From assembly GCA_037952775.1 (NCBI GenBank), contig JBANAY010000001.1, forward strand, positions 682,001 to 746,000: DNA of 64,000 nt. The letters are read 5' to 3'. The translations under genes and the position numbers were made by a program. Shown here one piece after another: positions 21,991 through 33,241 of this stretch (position 1 is its first letter; each line of letters opens with the position of its first letter). This DNA comes from Clonostachys chloroleuca. Taxonomy: Eukaryota; Ascomycota; Sordariomycetes; Hypocreales; Bionectriaceae. The notes under the pieces are model-generated. The model did not search any database and was not told the DNA's origin. It saw only the letters and a list, made by a program, of their open reading frames with translations.

Positions 21991-23262
21991 ATATTCGCGA
22001 GTTACCTTTACACACAAGAGCTTGATCTCGACTTCATCGACTGGTGTTCTGAAATAAGCTTTCTAGCTATGGCCAGCCCAACAACGTGTCGTGTTACGAA
22101 ACATGGCGTCTAGCATTCCAACTAACGTCAGCGGCCAAAAGATCCCAGGCACAAATGGTGAACCCGACATCTAGGCCGCCGGCCTAGTCTCGGGCATATT
22201 GCGGTCGGCGTGGCCGGCCATAAGTTCCAGCCAAAAGGCTTGAGGAATTAACGGAACATGGCGAGGTCGGCCAGGAACACTCCACGCTAAGCCTTTGCGC
22301 AACAGCGGGTTAGTTAGACCGGCGGCTTAAATCAGTTTTGCAATGCAATGCTCTGGCAGTCACCTCGAGGAAGGCTGCGAAATCATCGACGCAATCATCC
22401 TTTAGACTAGGAAGGGAGAGAGTTACTTCTACTCCAGACCCAGAAATCAAGCTCTTCGCATCACCAGGCATACCAGGTGCTTATAAAAAACAACCATCAA
22501 TTCCTAATTTTACGCATTCAAGTTAAAGCTTAGCACCTTTGGGAATCACATACAGAAAAGACGCGTTTCCAAATTAGAGGGCATGTTAAGTGTAGAGGAG
22601 AGGCCAATGTTGTAGCATATCCTTCACTGTGAAGAGTCGTCTATGATCAAAAGGGCCACCAGAAAGGCCACTTACTAGCATTTCACTGCTTCCAAATGGC
22701 CGAAAACTGCATTCTTGGCAAAGGTGTCCAGATTCCAGAACAAATATCAAATGCTGGCCGTTTGTGAAGGGGGCTAGCCTGGCGTTTGACTTTCCATACC
22801 AAGGGGCGATATGACACTTAATGGATGCCAGGAAGTCCCCAAAAAGAGGGCCTCAGTCACGTTCGAAGAGTTCTTAGTTTTGTCTTATACTTAGAGTATC
22901 AGCAATCGGTAAATGGGATGTTAAATTGCCAACTTTGTACAGGAACTTCTGAGGTCGGTTGGCATAGATTGAATCACTGCAAGGGCAGCATGCATGAGAT
23001 ATTCTGACATGCTCCTACCTACGTAGAAGTGAACGCCACTTGCCCAGGCCTCCGTACGGGCCGTCATGTCATCCTGGAGAAAACAAGCATTAGGAAGTAG
23101 CCAAGTAGCTACGGAGAGTCGTCCACTTACATCCCAACTTCTTATATAGTCTCATCTCGCAAGAAATGGTTCTCTCTTGGCCCGCAACGTAGTGGTAATT
23201 CTCAATATTTGTATTGTATTTCTTGTACATCAGGTGTACCTTGGGTAGGCGCCTACATTAAA
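21991..23262. other. Gene-free stretch
   Basis: About 1.3 kb without a supported gene. A near-perfect palindrome, CTAGGCCGCCGGCCTAG, lies at 22171-22187. The short open frames at 22338-22526 and 22825-23007 show no family features. Confidence 0.4.
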
Positions 23263-23902
23263 CTAACCAAAGACAGGTTCTTGCTTGGCTCCGTCACAAC
23301 TGCCAAGGTATGCCACCCGGTCCTTGGTGTAGAATTCGACACCGATCTTGTTGCCGAGACTGGCTGCACCCCCATCCAAACCGCCCGCCTTAACGCATGT
23401 CATGTCTGGCATGACCTCGAGCTCGGTGTACAGGCTTGAGCCACAGTTGGAGCAAAAAAAGTGCTTGTTGACCTTGCCTGAGGCTCCGATGGCGTCGAAA
23501 GACTTGGGCGTGCCTATATTGCAAGATGGGCCATGTGTCAGCGTCTAGATCATATGCGTGGAGATCTGTAACGAGGCTGATGGAAGAATGGGCCGGTCAG
23601 AGCTTACCTTTCGTCACCTGGAAAGCTGTGCGGGGTACAACAGCGTTGGAAGTGAAGGCACCCCCAGTCCACTAGATATGAGGAGCACATATGTCAACGA
23701 GATCAGATAGCAGCAGACAGAGAACAGTCTCTCACCTTTTGGCAGTCAACGCAGTGGCACAGAGCTGTGACAGCAGGTTCCCCTGTATTCCCCATACAGT
23801 TAATTCCCGTTCATGCCAGCAAGCTGATCTGTGGCGGCAGCGCTTACCGGTGAACTGGTACTCAATCTCCCCACACAAGCAATTGCCCTTGGTTGCCGCC
23901 AT
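23263..23902 (-). CDS. GFA-domain protein (Mss4-like zinc fold)
   Basis: Four exons (23902-23848, 23782-23736, 23671-23608, 23513-23263) encode 138 residues. The introns all have GT-AG ends (GTAAGC...ATACAG, GTGAGA...ATCTAG, GTAAGC...ATATAG). The protein begins MAATKGNCLCGEIEYQFTG, then CHCVDCQKWTGGAFTSN, later HFFCSNCGSSLYTE and VKAGGLDGG. The paired Cys motifs (CLCG, CHCxxC, CSNCG) are the zinc ligands of the GFA/CENP-V family. Members are often named glutathione-dependent formaldehyde-activating enzymes, but most fungal paralogues have no proven activity. Length and all ligands are as expected, so the gene appears functional. Confidence 0.9.
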
Positions 23903-24691
23903 GACGCGATAAATTGCTGAATCTATTGGTGGGAGAAGGCGGATAAGAGTGGCCTGGGAACCTTGATGGTCGTGATGGTGCGATGGCAAGGGTTGTCTTG
24001 CGCGAGAAGGACTATTTATGCTCGCTCTTGGAATGGTGATGACGTCGCTTCCATCGCACAACAAAAGAGGGGGAGAGCCCACCGTGTCTCACAAAACTGC
24101 TTCGTTCCTGTTCTCTCATTTGCTGCTGATCGCTGCTTCGGGCAGCGGGGGAAAAGAGGCCTCAACTTGCGGAGAAGAGCCCAACAATTGTCAGGAACCC
24201 ACATCCATTGAGCCGAGCCAAACAAGCGTCGCCATCAACACGACATTGCATTTGAGCGGGGAAACTTTAGCGGAGGGGCCGCACGTTGTTCAAATCTGAA
24301 ACCCGTCTATCGAGCTCGGCGATTAAAATATTCTCCAGAACCAGTCAACGGAGATGAATCAATCATGAACATGGAAAAGGCCCGAGGAATAATGCCCGAT
24401 GATACCCCTGGATTAGGCAGGGAAGGTCGCAGGTGTTCTGAACTGGAAGATCTACCCGTCAGATCCATGAGCCTTCAATGTCATGCTGCACTCGTATTCG
24501 CAAGGCTCATCTCTTTACACATTGGGTCACAAAAGGATCAGTCATCTGGTTTCAATGCAATCTCTATTCCTCTAACCTCATGATTCCCTTTCCAGAACAG
24601 GTCCCAAACTATGTAGCTACTCTTACAGACCAATCATGCGTTCTTCGTCCCAAAAGAAACGTGTTCATCACTCCTTCGACAAACGGGCTAA
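23903..24691. other. Intergenic, promoter of GFA gene and 3' flank of the dehydrogenase
   Basis: No gene recognised. Transcription of the GFA gene starts here towards lower coordinates, and the flavocytochrome gene ends at 24692. Confidence 0.4.
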
Positions 24692-27118
24692 TCAAATTTT
24701 CAGTCCATCTATCTCACTCCACTTCAGAGCCCTCTTCTTTACTCGCCTCTTGCTCTTGCAAGAAGGACGAGCGGTTGAAGTAGTGGTGGCAGTCGGTGTG
24801 GTAGCTGAAGCTGTCGTCGTAACGGGGATTGGGGTTGGTGTGCTTCCATTGTCGTTGCCCGTACCATTTCCGGTTCCTTTTTCGCTGGCGAGGATCTTCT
24901 CGACAGCATACTCGGCAGCAACCATGACAATGGCCTGCGTGTTACCGGTCGGCAGGTCGGGATGCATACTGGCGTCCACGACAAACAGGTTGTCCATGCC
25001 CCAGACCTTGGTGTCGGTGTCCACCACGCTCTCACCGTCGTTGGAGCTTCCCATCTTGGCAGTTCCAATAAAGTGAGCTCCGGGAGACAGATCCTTGATC
25101 AGGCTCTCGGCAGTGACATTGGAGGCCAGGCTGATGGTGCTGTTGGCCTTGCCGGAGTAGTCGATCAGCTGCTGCATGAATCCCAGCACGGCCTCGCGGT
25201 CCTCCGCCGTGTTGAGGTACGGGTCCTTGGAGAATGTGGTGGCGCCGGAGCTGGTGATGGCCAGGCTACCTTTGGACGTGAGGCCGTGGGTCAAGTAAAT
25301 CTTCATGCGGACGGTGTCGCTGGAGGGCGAGTTGCACGTTCCCTGGATGGAGCGCGTGATGCCGTCCGAGCCCTCGACTGTGGTCCAGAAATTGAGGCGC
25401 TGGCCAGATTGGGCGAGGAGACCGGAGCCCTGAGCAAATAGATCAATGTCGGTCTGGCTGGGCTTGGTAAAAGAGGAAGAGTTGAGAGCCTGCAGGGGCT
25501 GCTTCGTCTTGAAGGAGACGGTGTAGATGGGGTGGTCCTGCAGGTTCTGACCGACGGGCAGCTCGATCCAGTCTGCCTGGGGTGGCAGGGTGATCTTGGT
25601 TGTGCCGTTGGACACGGTTTGGATCTGCGCTACCGGGCCAATGCCGCTGTTGAACAGAATGCGCGGCGTGGACAATGAGCCAGATGCCAGCACCACAGCA
25701 CCTCCAGTCTTGAGGTTGATGATCTGTCGGGTTGTGCTGCTGGTCTCAACCTCGACACCGGTAGCGGCAGTTCCGTTGCGGATAACGCGGAGCATCTTGC
25801 TGTTCAACTGCAGCGTGAAGTTCGGTAGGGCCTTTGCAAGGGGCAGATAGTCACGGACGGGGCCGGCACGGAGACCGTTGTTGATCATCCACGGGGGCCT
25901 GCTGTAGACGGCATGCTTCTTCTCCGGCTCCTCAAGCGTGTTCACCTCTGAGAAGCCGATGCCCGAAAGCCACTTGGAGAGCACGTCCCAAGCGCCCTGG
26001 TCGTATCTCTGGCCGTCCTTGCTTGCCATGATTGTGCCTGGTGTGCGCTCGTATAGCCTTCCGGCCGCAGTCTCGACGCCATCAGCCCATTTCCATCCCG
26101 ATGGCCACTTGTCGTCAAAGTCGGCAGCTCTGGGGTGGACGAACATCATGGCGTTGACGACGGTGCCTCCTCCAAGAATACATCCCGCCTGGCTTGCTGT
26201 GTCTGTGCAGTACTCGGTGGTGTCGGCGGCCGTGCTGAGGTAGTATGCCATCGAGGGGACATCGTACTGCGTGATCGTATCGTTCCAATCCATCACGGAG
26301 CGTCCGCCGCTCGAGTACAGGGACTCCTTGCCTCTCTCCAACAGAAGAACAGAGGCACCTGACTCGGCGAGACGCTCGGCGGCGATAATTCCAGCGGCAC
26401 CTGCACCAGCGACAATGTAATCGTAGGTAACGTTAGAGATGACTGTGGTGAAGTTGCCTGGGTTTGTTGGGGTGTCACCACCGGGGTTCGTGGGGGTTGT
26501 GCCGGTCGCCAGTTTCGCCCAAGTATCGTAGTCTGCCGACTGAGCTTCGGTCAATTTCACGCCGAAGCCGCCAAATCCAGCACCGTGGTAGTTCAGTGTC
26601 GCGGAGGCGGATGAAGTATCAGTGAGTGCGGTGGTGCTGAGGGCCCAGCCCATGACACCAGTCTCAGTAGTTGGGTCGAAAGCCTTGTCGCCGGAAATGC
26701 AGCCCGAGCAAAGGAATGTGTATGTGAAGCTCGTTGCGTTGACAAACGTTCCCGAGGGAATCTCTTTGAGTTGGATACCGCTATCGGTGATGACACTGGG
26801 GTTTGTGTAACCAGTGGCCAGTCGGATGGACGCAGAAACAGACTCGCCAGATGGGAAAGCCACAATCAGATACGAGTTGGCCATGGACGAGCTCATTGAC
26901 GCGGCGGCATATCCTTCCGTAATGGGAGCAGAAATTTGACCGATGAAATCAGTAGTGGGATTTTTCGGAAGCGCAATTCCAAATGTGTAGCCAGTCTTAG
27001 AATCGCTGAACTGTTGGAAAGTGATTGAGGTTTTAGGATCAACATAGGATGTGGTGCTCTGTGCCATAGCCGGAGCTACGAGGGCAATTAAGCCCGAAAG
27101 AAATGTTGAGGCTTTCAT
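24692..27118 (-). CDS. Cellobiose-dehydrogenase-like flavocytochrome (secreted, no CBM)
   Basis: A single exon of 808 residues from MKASTFLSGLIALVAPAMAQ, a signal peptide cleaved after about residue 20. Residues 25-205 form a CDH-type cytochrome b domain; probable heme ligands are Met79 (SMANSYLIVAF) and His178 (NYHGAGFGGF). A Thr/Pro linker with two TPTNPG units follows (about 207-222). Then comes a GMC flavin dehydrogenase domain starting YDYIVAGAGAAGIIAAERL, with GGGTVVNAMMF, HFIGTAKMG and a C-terminal DASMHPDLPTGNTQA block holding the expected catalytic His/Asn pair. The tail is Thr-rich and ends in a basic stretch without a cellulose-binding module. CDHs oxidise cello-oligosaccharides and pass electrons to lytic polysaccharide monooxygenases outside the cell. 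The translated frame could be extended upstream, but the signal peptide fixes the start at 27118. Confidence 0.9.
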   Translation of the reverse strand: MKASTFLSGLIALVAPAMAQSTTSYVDPKTSITFQQFSDSKTGYTFGIALPKNPTTDFIGQISAPITEGYAAASMSSSMANSYLIVAFPSGESVSASIRLATGYTNPSVITDSGIQLKEIPSGTFVNATSFTYTFLCSGCISGDKAFDPTTETGVMGWALSTTALTDTSSASATLNYHGAGFGGFGVKLTEAQSADYDTWAKLATGTTPTNPGGDTPTNPGNFTTVISNVTYDYIVAGAGAAGIIAAERLAESGASVLLLERGKESLYSSGGRSVMDWNDTITQYDVPSMAYYLSTAADTTEYCTDTASQAGCILGGGTVVNAMMFVHPRAADFDDKWPSGWKWADGVETAAGRLYERTPGTIMASKDGQRYDQGAWDVLSKWLSGIGFSEVNTLEEPEKKHAVYSRPPWMINNGLRAGPVRDYLPLAKALPNFTLQLNSKMLRVIRNGTAATGVEVETSSTTRQIINLKTGGAVVLASGSLSTPRILFNSGIGPVAQIQTVSNGTTKITLPPQADWIELPVGQNLQDHPIYTVSFKTKQPLQALNSSSFTKPSQTDIDLFAQGSGLLAQSGQRLNFWTTVEGSDGITRSIQGTCNSPSSDTVRMKIYLTHGLTSKGSLAITSSGATTFSKDPYLNTAEDREAVLGFMQQLIDYSGKANSTISLASNVTAESLIKDLSPGAHFIGTAKMGSSNDGESVVDTDTKVWGMDNLFVVDASMHPDLPTGNTQAIVMVAAEYAVEKILASEKGTGNGTGNDNGSTPTPIPVTTTASATTPTATTTSTARPSCKSKRRVKKRALKWSEIDGLKI

Positions 27119-28415
27119 AGTGAAAGAAGATAAGTGAATTTCAGAGAGGGGGTGGTACGTTCCAAGAGAGTGTAATATCTTCAAGATATGTGAAAGAATG
27201 TAGTTGATGAGCAACACACAGTGCTGGCCACAAAGTTACTGCGAAACCTGTCGCGAAAAAAAGAATGAAATAATTGGAATCCTCCAAAAAGAAATCCCTA
27301 CCAAATCCAAAGAAAGATGGTGAGCAGAGTTCGAGGCAGAAGATGAGGCATTGAAGTCCTTATAAGAAGGCTCGCTTACCGGCCGTTTCACTTACCATAA
27401 CCGAGACTCATTCGAAATGCAAAACACTCCACTAGAAGGGAGCTTGGGAAGAGCGGATCCGTTGCAAGGGGATAGAAGATGGGTTGCGCAAGCATGATCA
27501 AATCTCGAAATCTGTGGCACCCAGGCGGCATGCTCTTGACGGACCCGGCACAGAGGGACGTAATCCAGAAACGCCCATTGGAGGGGGCTATGACATCTAG
27601 CCAGTTTCAGTCCTTTTTCCGGAGTAAAATTATGCCCCCATCGACCAGGATTGGAAGTTGAGAGGAACACCGGAAACACTGGTGATGCAAGTGGGGATGG
27701 TGTTTCAGGCAACGACGGGGAGGACGAAGGGTGGATATTGTTATCAGAAGAAAGGCTATAACTCCCCTCTACCGGCTGAAATTATTTCCAGTGATATCGG
27801 AAGTTGCCAGAGTAGAGTATGGCTCGCGTTGTTGGATTGAAGGTGGAACAGAGGCTATGGAAATTCCTGAGATTGCTGCCTCGACTCATAGCGATTAGTC
27901 AAAGGCAACCAAACAAGCGATTAGAAGGAAGGGAAAGAATTTCCCATATTGCCGTGATCTGTTATATGAAAGTTGTCAAGAATGAAAAGAAATTAATTTG
28001 ATGGGAAAAAGTGAATCATTATGGGCTCGGGAATTGTGTGTTCCCAGCACGAGTCTAGGCGCCTCTGAAGTGGCATTGTCTGATTGCTGGTAACATTTCA
28101 TTATTCAAGAACGATAGTGCCCGCATTGGATTTCTTCATTTTGCTAGTCTCATTCTTCCTCAGTAGGCATCAATTTACTTCATAAGAGCTCTATACATCT
28201 CACACAACCTACTGGCGCAGTGGCATCAGCAAGAAGGTTTTGTTTTAGTCACCGTCTTGGGGCAACACTAGTGGAGAGGAGCGAGCCATACCAAGGATTG
28301 AGGCAGAAGTCAGTCTTTACAGTCGGCAAAATCGCGAAGACTACAGACAGATGCCGGTGTTCCGCCACGCCCTGTGCTGATGATGCTCATCCTTGCTATT
28401 TAGAACTCTATAGCC
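27119..28415. other. Gene-free stretch upstream of the flavocytochrome gene
   Basis: Holds the promoter of the dehydrogenase. Several short open frames exist (27392-28001) but none shows domains, signal peptides or codon regularity that I can support. Confidence 0.4.
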
Positions 28416-28535
28416 GCGCGCGCACCAGAAAACAAGAACGTCTTTTCAATCAACCGAATTGGAATCTCTGAGAGCGCGTAGAACTACACCATTTGCATGT
28501 TCATTATACCGCATTACATGTAACGCCAGATCCAT
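28416..28535 (+). repeat. Direct repeat copy 1 (about 120 bp), partner at 38.28 kb
   Basis: Begins GCGCGCGCACCAGAAAACAA, continues GAACGTCTTT...CGAATT(G)GAATCTCTG, and ends TATACCGCATTACATGTAAC then GCCAGATCCA. The second copy at 38280-38403 keeps the same order with about 15 percent differences and a few small gaps. Both are in the same orientation. Confidence 0.85.
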
Positions 28536-28984
28536 ATATTATCTTAGCAAGGGTCAACCCCGCAAGCAATAGACCTGACCCCAGCGGGCCTGCAATCACC
28601 TCTGCGAATGAAAGCGTGGAAAAGGTATGGCGCCTCTTGAGGTGTACACCCTTCATTAGAACCTAGATAGAACCTTGCCTTATACAATTATCAATACAAT
28701 TGCTACCGCTATCATTGAAACCCTAGCTCTTCAGTGCTCTCACATCAGTTGTGACTTGCCCAGAGACCGACACCCCGATCTATTCCCCCAGACCATCCCC
28801 ATCAGCTTACCCTGCGCCTCAGTGTGAGCCCAGACGTCACACAAGGATAGGATATCGACCTCATAGTATCACACAGAATCTGCTGCCTCTAGATCAAGTA
28901 AGTGCCTCTTCATTCTTGTTAGCCGAGTTAACCACGGCGGCTTCTTTCCCACTGGTGTGATACATGGCTGCGGCTTGTTATCTG

Positions 28985-29250
28985 CTCTTGAAAGAATGGT
29001 CCATCTGCGGCCAAGGTGCATTCCGTATACTGCGATAACCAGTGACATTACCGCCGCAGCCAGACTGAAGATGGAGGCAATGATTGGTATCGCCCAGGGG
29101 CCTTCGGGGTTCACAATCGCGTCCCGACACTCAGGTCTGGTTTGAATGCCGCCAAGAACTCCAGTATCATAACCGTAGAGCATGAACGCTGCACCGCAAG
29201 ATGCACTCATGAGGCGATAGAGCGCCGGGCCCCTTAAGGTTGTCAAACAT
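28985..29250 (-). pseudogene. N-terminal fragment of an MFS sugar transporter
   Basis: The minus strand encodes LRGPALYRLMSASCGAAFML, then YGYDTGVLGGIQTRPE, then IIASIFSLAAAVMSLVIAVY and GMHLGRRWTIL. These are the start, first two membrane segments and the GRR loop motif of a hexose/quinate-type transporter. After the GRRWTIL block (about 28985) similarity ends in unrelated sequence, so about 85 of 500 or more residues remain. The intact transporter at 35.6 kb is of the same superfamily but not an obvious duplicate. Confidence 0.62.
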
Positions 29251-29270
29251 AATTCGTTGCGCAAAATCAC

Positions 29271-29866
29271 AAATAATAATCCATGAAAGGCAAGATTGAA
29301 ACGATGATAGCTCGTAGCATATCGATGAGAGGATCCATCGAGATTGGTAAGTCGGTTTTCTCTGGCTTTATAGGCAACGGCGCATCTGGGGATTGAGGAG
29401 AAATCTTGGCTTGTAAATCAATTCTCCCACAACCCCTGATCCGGGGTAGGATCTTTCTGACCGACATCCTTGCTAGTTAGCCGCACACAATATGTACAGT
29501 ACGTGGCCACGGAAGTTGGAAGCGGACGTGGAGCAAACACCGAGATCCCCCACAAACTCGGTGGATGGTTTACCTCTTGAACATCATTCTAGGTATGCGG
29601 AAGCATGCTAAGCTTGGCATAACCTCTTGTCTGGCGGCAAATGTGATGGCTATATTCTCGCTGTTAAATTTTCTGCAGACGCTCCACAGAGTTCTGAAAA
29701 GTTTCCGGATTGTACATCGACTAGGAAATGAAGAGAACGGATCTATAATGTCTCAAATTTGTTATTACGAAGAAATATTGGAATCTACCTCACGCAAGAC
29801 ACAAAAAGGTACACTGGCGCATTGCCTTCTCTAGCTGCTCTACCTATCACTATATACCCATGCAAC
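29271..29866. other. Intergenic
   Basis: Between the transporter fragment and the 3' end of the aldo-keto reductase; no gene recognised. Confidence 0.35.
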
Positions 29867-31123
29867 TTAGGTAAAGAGACGGAGGGGACGGCCTGGAAGA
29901 TAGACTCCGGGGTCATTAAAGTGAAGCCCCATGTCTAGCTCAGCTATTTCCTCAACTTCCCCCTGCTCCAGGTCGAAGTTCGTGACGTCAAGATTCTCAA
30001 CCATCCTCTCCTTGCGATTACTCTTTGGGATGACGCAGATTCCACGTTGGGTGGCCCACCGGAGAAGAATCTGAGCCTTCGACTTGCTGTACTTCTCTGA
30101 GAGCTGAGTGATCAGAGGCTGCTCAAAAAGGGAAGGCGTGCGGGCAGCATTGGTGGGAAAGGATGGCGGAAGTTCCAGGAATGACTGGGGCCCGAACGAG
30201 GAATACCCAGTAACAAGCATCCCTTGATCCTTGCAAAAGTCCACCAAGTTCTTCTGCACCAGATATGGGTGGTGCTCTACGATTGGCCGTCAGCACCTCT
30301 GTCATAACACAGCTATAGGGAGGTGAGGGAATCTGGAACCTACCAATCTGCAACATCGAGGGCTTGATTTTGGCATACGTAAAGACATCAAGAATCGATT
30401 GAGAGTTGAAGTTTGATAGGCCAATGTCCTTGACCAGTCCTGACGAATTTATTTCTTCCAGCGCTTCCCATGTCTCACGGATGGGGACAGGAGCTAGCCG
30501 GACATCTGAGACTCCATCATAGTACCACCCCTAGTACCAATTAGCTGCTGGTCAATGTATATATGGGCCCAAGTATCTGTGGGTTCAGATGGAATGTCTG
30601 CTCACTCGGGTGCATTCAGGGTTGTATTCCAAGGCCACAGGGAAGTGGATCAGGTATAGGTCAATGTACCCAAGACCCCAGTCTTCAACCTGTTGTTTGG
30701 CAGTCGAAAGCGCACGTTGCCTGCCATGTAGCTTGATTAGTGATTTCTCGGATTCCTCTTTTTTTTATTGAACTATGAAAATCACAGTCTCACTTCTCAT
30801 GGCACGTGTTCCATAGTTTCGTCGTCACGAAGATATCCTCGCGTTTCACAATACCTTCATTGATCGCACGTCTGATGCCTTCTCCAGCCTCCTTCTCATT
30901 TCCGTAGTCGTATGCTCCGTCAAATAACCTATAACCGTATTTCACCGCCTAAAATGCAAGAGTTATCAGCAGGTTGATGATTTAACGAAGACCCGAGTAG
31001 GCGGGGGCTTACTTCATAAACTAGGTCGGCGGCTGCCTCAGGGGCGACTTTCCACAGCCCAAAACCTACTTGGGGGATTGGACGGCCAGAGCCGGGCAAA
31101 TTCAAGAAAGGGCTCGATGCCAT
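29867..31123 (-). CDS. Aldo-keto reductase, xylose-reductase-like
   Basis: Five exons (31123-31013, 30948-30794, 30720-30606, 30530-30344, 30276-29867) give 325 residues, the usual AKR length. All junctions keep frame: [62 protein letters not shown]. The catalytic tetrad is visible as Asp47, Tyr52, Lys81 (VTTKLWN) and His114 (LYLIHFP). The NADPH-binding VIPKSN motif lies near the C-terminus. The pattern matches D-xylose/aldose reductases, cytosolic enzymes that reduce aldoses to polyols with NAD(P)H. It is divergent from the SDR at 31821 across a 700-bp shared promoter region. With a sugar-type transporter nearby, a role in sugar or polyol handling is a reasonable inference. Confidence 0.9.
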
Positions 31124-31820
31124 GGTTGAAATACTTGTTTCTTTCGTTTATTGCTTCAAGGGATCCTGATGATTTTGGCTTGGTTATTCAATGTAGGGCC
31201 CGTCGTTCATTCTTCTATTTAAATTCGATCGCTTCCAACATGCTGAGAACTCAAAAGGTTGGGCATTAATCCAGGCATTTGTCTCGAGGTCGGCTCGGCA
31301 TACCATCTTGGTTCAAAGAGCAAAGCCAGCCGAAGTGGAGAACGCAAAGACTGGAAGCTGCACGCGTAGGCGTGAGGGCTGCGGAATGAATCGCAATTTG
31401 ATGTTGATTGGCTCGGTTATGCGGCTGACCTTCATTCTCACACATTTGCGGAGGGGAGACTAAGAAATCGCCACTTGTGTGTCCAACCATCTTACGCCGA
31501 CTTTCAGTCTTAGCCTGTTGTAACTGTGAGAAGTAGAACCTATACTCCACGAATCCGCTATCCGCCCAAGCCACTAACTTATCGTGGCATTTCTCTTGGG
31601 GTAGGTTGCTGTTGGGGCTGTCCTTCGGTTACAATTACCCCCTGAACCCACTCTAGTTGTTTGTAGCTCCGCGGATTTGTGATAAGAGGTTTAGATGAGC
31701 CTGTATAAGTAGTAGATTCGGCTTCAGCGTAGTTTTTTTTTGGATATTCATCGACACGGCCTTCTAACATACCAAACTCTGAATCACCATAAAATCTACA
31801 CATCCAGACAACACAATAAA
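31124..31820. promoter_or_regulatory. Shared intergenic region between divergent AKR and SDR genes
   Basis: About 700 bp lie between the two divergent start codons and must contain both promoters, allowing joint control. Short open frames inside have no family character. No specific operator could be assigned. Confidence 0.45.
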
Positions 31821-32818
31821 ATGAGTTCCTTGAAAGGTCAAACAGCTTTTATTGTAAGTGCTTAACTGCAAAAGCCACATTCAATTCTAGAATCATGTCT
31901 CATTCAAATCACCTGCAGACCGGAGCCTCCATGGGCATCGGAGAGGCCATGGCCCTGAAACTTGCCGAGCAAGGTGTCAATGTGGCCCTCGTATCAAGAA
32001 GTAAGGTAAGAAGCTCGCCAATATACTGCGCCTGCATACAGATATTGACGCTTCGGCAGGACAAACTTGAAGCGGTCCGGAGTAAGATTGAAGAGAAGAA
32101 GTTCGGTGTCAAGGTCCGAGTATACGCAGTTGATCTGCAGAATTTCACCGACGTAGACCGAGCTGTTGATCAGGCCGTCTCTGAGCTCGGCCAAATTGAC
32201 ATTCTTGTGAACAATGTGAGCTATTTTGTTGTCATTCCCCGTGAATATTCTTACGTGAAGCGTAAGCACTAATCAACGATCTTCATAAAGGCTGGTTTGG
32301 CTTTGGGTGCCCCGGGCAGATTTTGGGAGCTTTCCGTTGACCAGATTCAGCAAATGTCAGGAACAAACATCAATGGAACGATGTTTGCTACTCATTCTAT
32401 TCTTAACAAAACCATGTGGCCTCGGAGAAAGGGGACGATTGTCAACGTCTCTTCAGTCACTGGCCTAGAATGCCCCCCATTCAACGGAGAGGCTGTATAT
32501 CACGCTAGCAAGGCATTTTTGGAAGGATTCACAAACAGCTTGCGCATGGAAACTGCAGGCTCGGACATCAAAATCCTTGTCTTGCGGCCCGGTTGTGTAC
32601 TCACTCAGTTCCATCTGCAGCGGGTCAAGTACGACCAGGATGCCATGGATGAATTTTTCCAGGGGTATGAACCTCTTCTGGCGGAAGACTTGGCCGATTC
32701 CTTATTGTACATGTTGAGTCTGCCACCTAGAATTTCTATCAAGGCTCTAGACTGTGTGCCAACCGCCCAGAGGTCTTTGACGCGCTTCGATCGCGAATGG
32801 AACTCTCGCCGAGAATAG
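31821..32818 (+). CDS. Short-chain dehydrogenase/reductase
   Basis: Four exons (31821-31853, 31919-32005, 32060-32215, 32291-32818) encode 267 residues. Starting MSSLKGQTAFI, exon 2 adds TGASMGIGEAMALKLAEQG, the classical TGxxxGIG cofactor loop; DILVNNAG bridges exons 3 and 4. The catalytic residues are Ser in NVSSVTG (about 146) and Tyr162/Lys166 in YHASK. The 'VLRPGCVLT' segment follows as expected. The protein is a soluble NAD(P)-dependent oxidoreductase; the substrate is not deducible. It belongs to the repeat-bracketed block together with an aldo-keto reductase, an epoxide hydrolase and a transporter. Confidence 0.9.
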
Positions 32819-33241
32819 CTACTTGCATAAATCAGCACTATTTCCAGAATCTAAGAACATAATATCATGTCCAGTCTATTTGTGAACCATTGGTAACAAT
32901 CAGAGAACCACGAAAGTGTTGGAACTGGTCTACTAAGACGCTGGAGCTTCTAACAGATATCTAACTTACTAGTTACACATTTAACCAACGTCCCAGGCTT
33001 CTTGATGAGCACCCGATGCTGTCTATGTAGCTACTGTAACTACTCGTTGTCTGGAATTTCTGCTATTACCTATTGTGTTTGTTCGCATTACTGAGGTGCA
33101 CATTTATGTTTGATTCCATTCTTCATGCTACTAGAACATTCTTCAAGCATTATTTAGGCCCGTCCGGAAAGTTAGTATTATTCATAGTGCTATACTTGCA
33201 GATTGCCATATTATTGGCGCCGCAAAACTAGACTACAAACT
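32819..33241. other. Intergenic, convergent 3' flanks
   Basis: The SDR and epoxide hydrolase genes converge here. No gene recognised. Confidence 0.4.

Noticed and set aside
24962..25441. Plus-strand open frame of 159 codons
   Set aside because: Antisense to the flavocytochrome dehydrogenase coding sequence.
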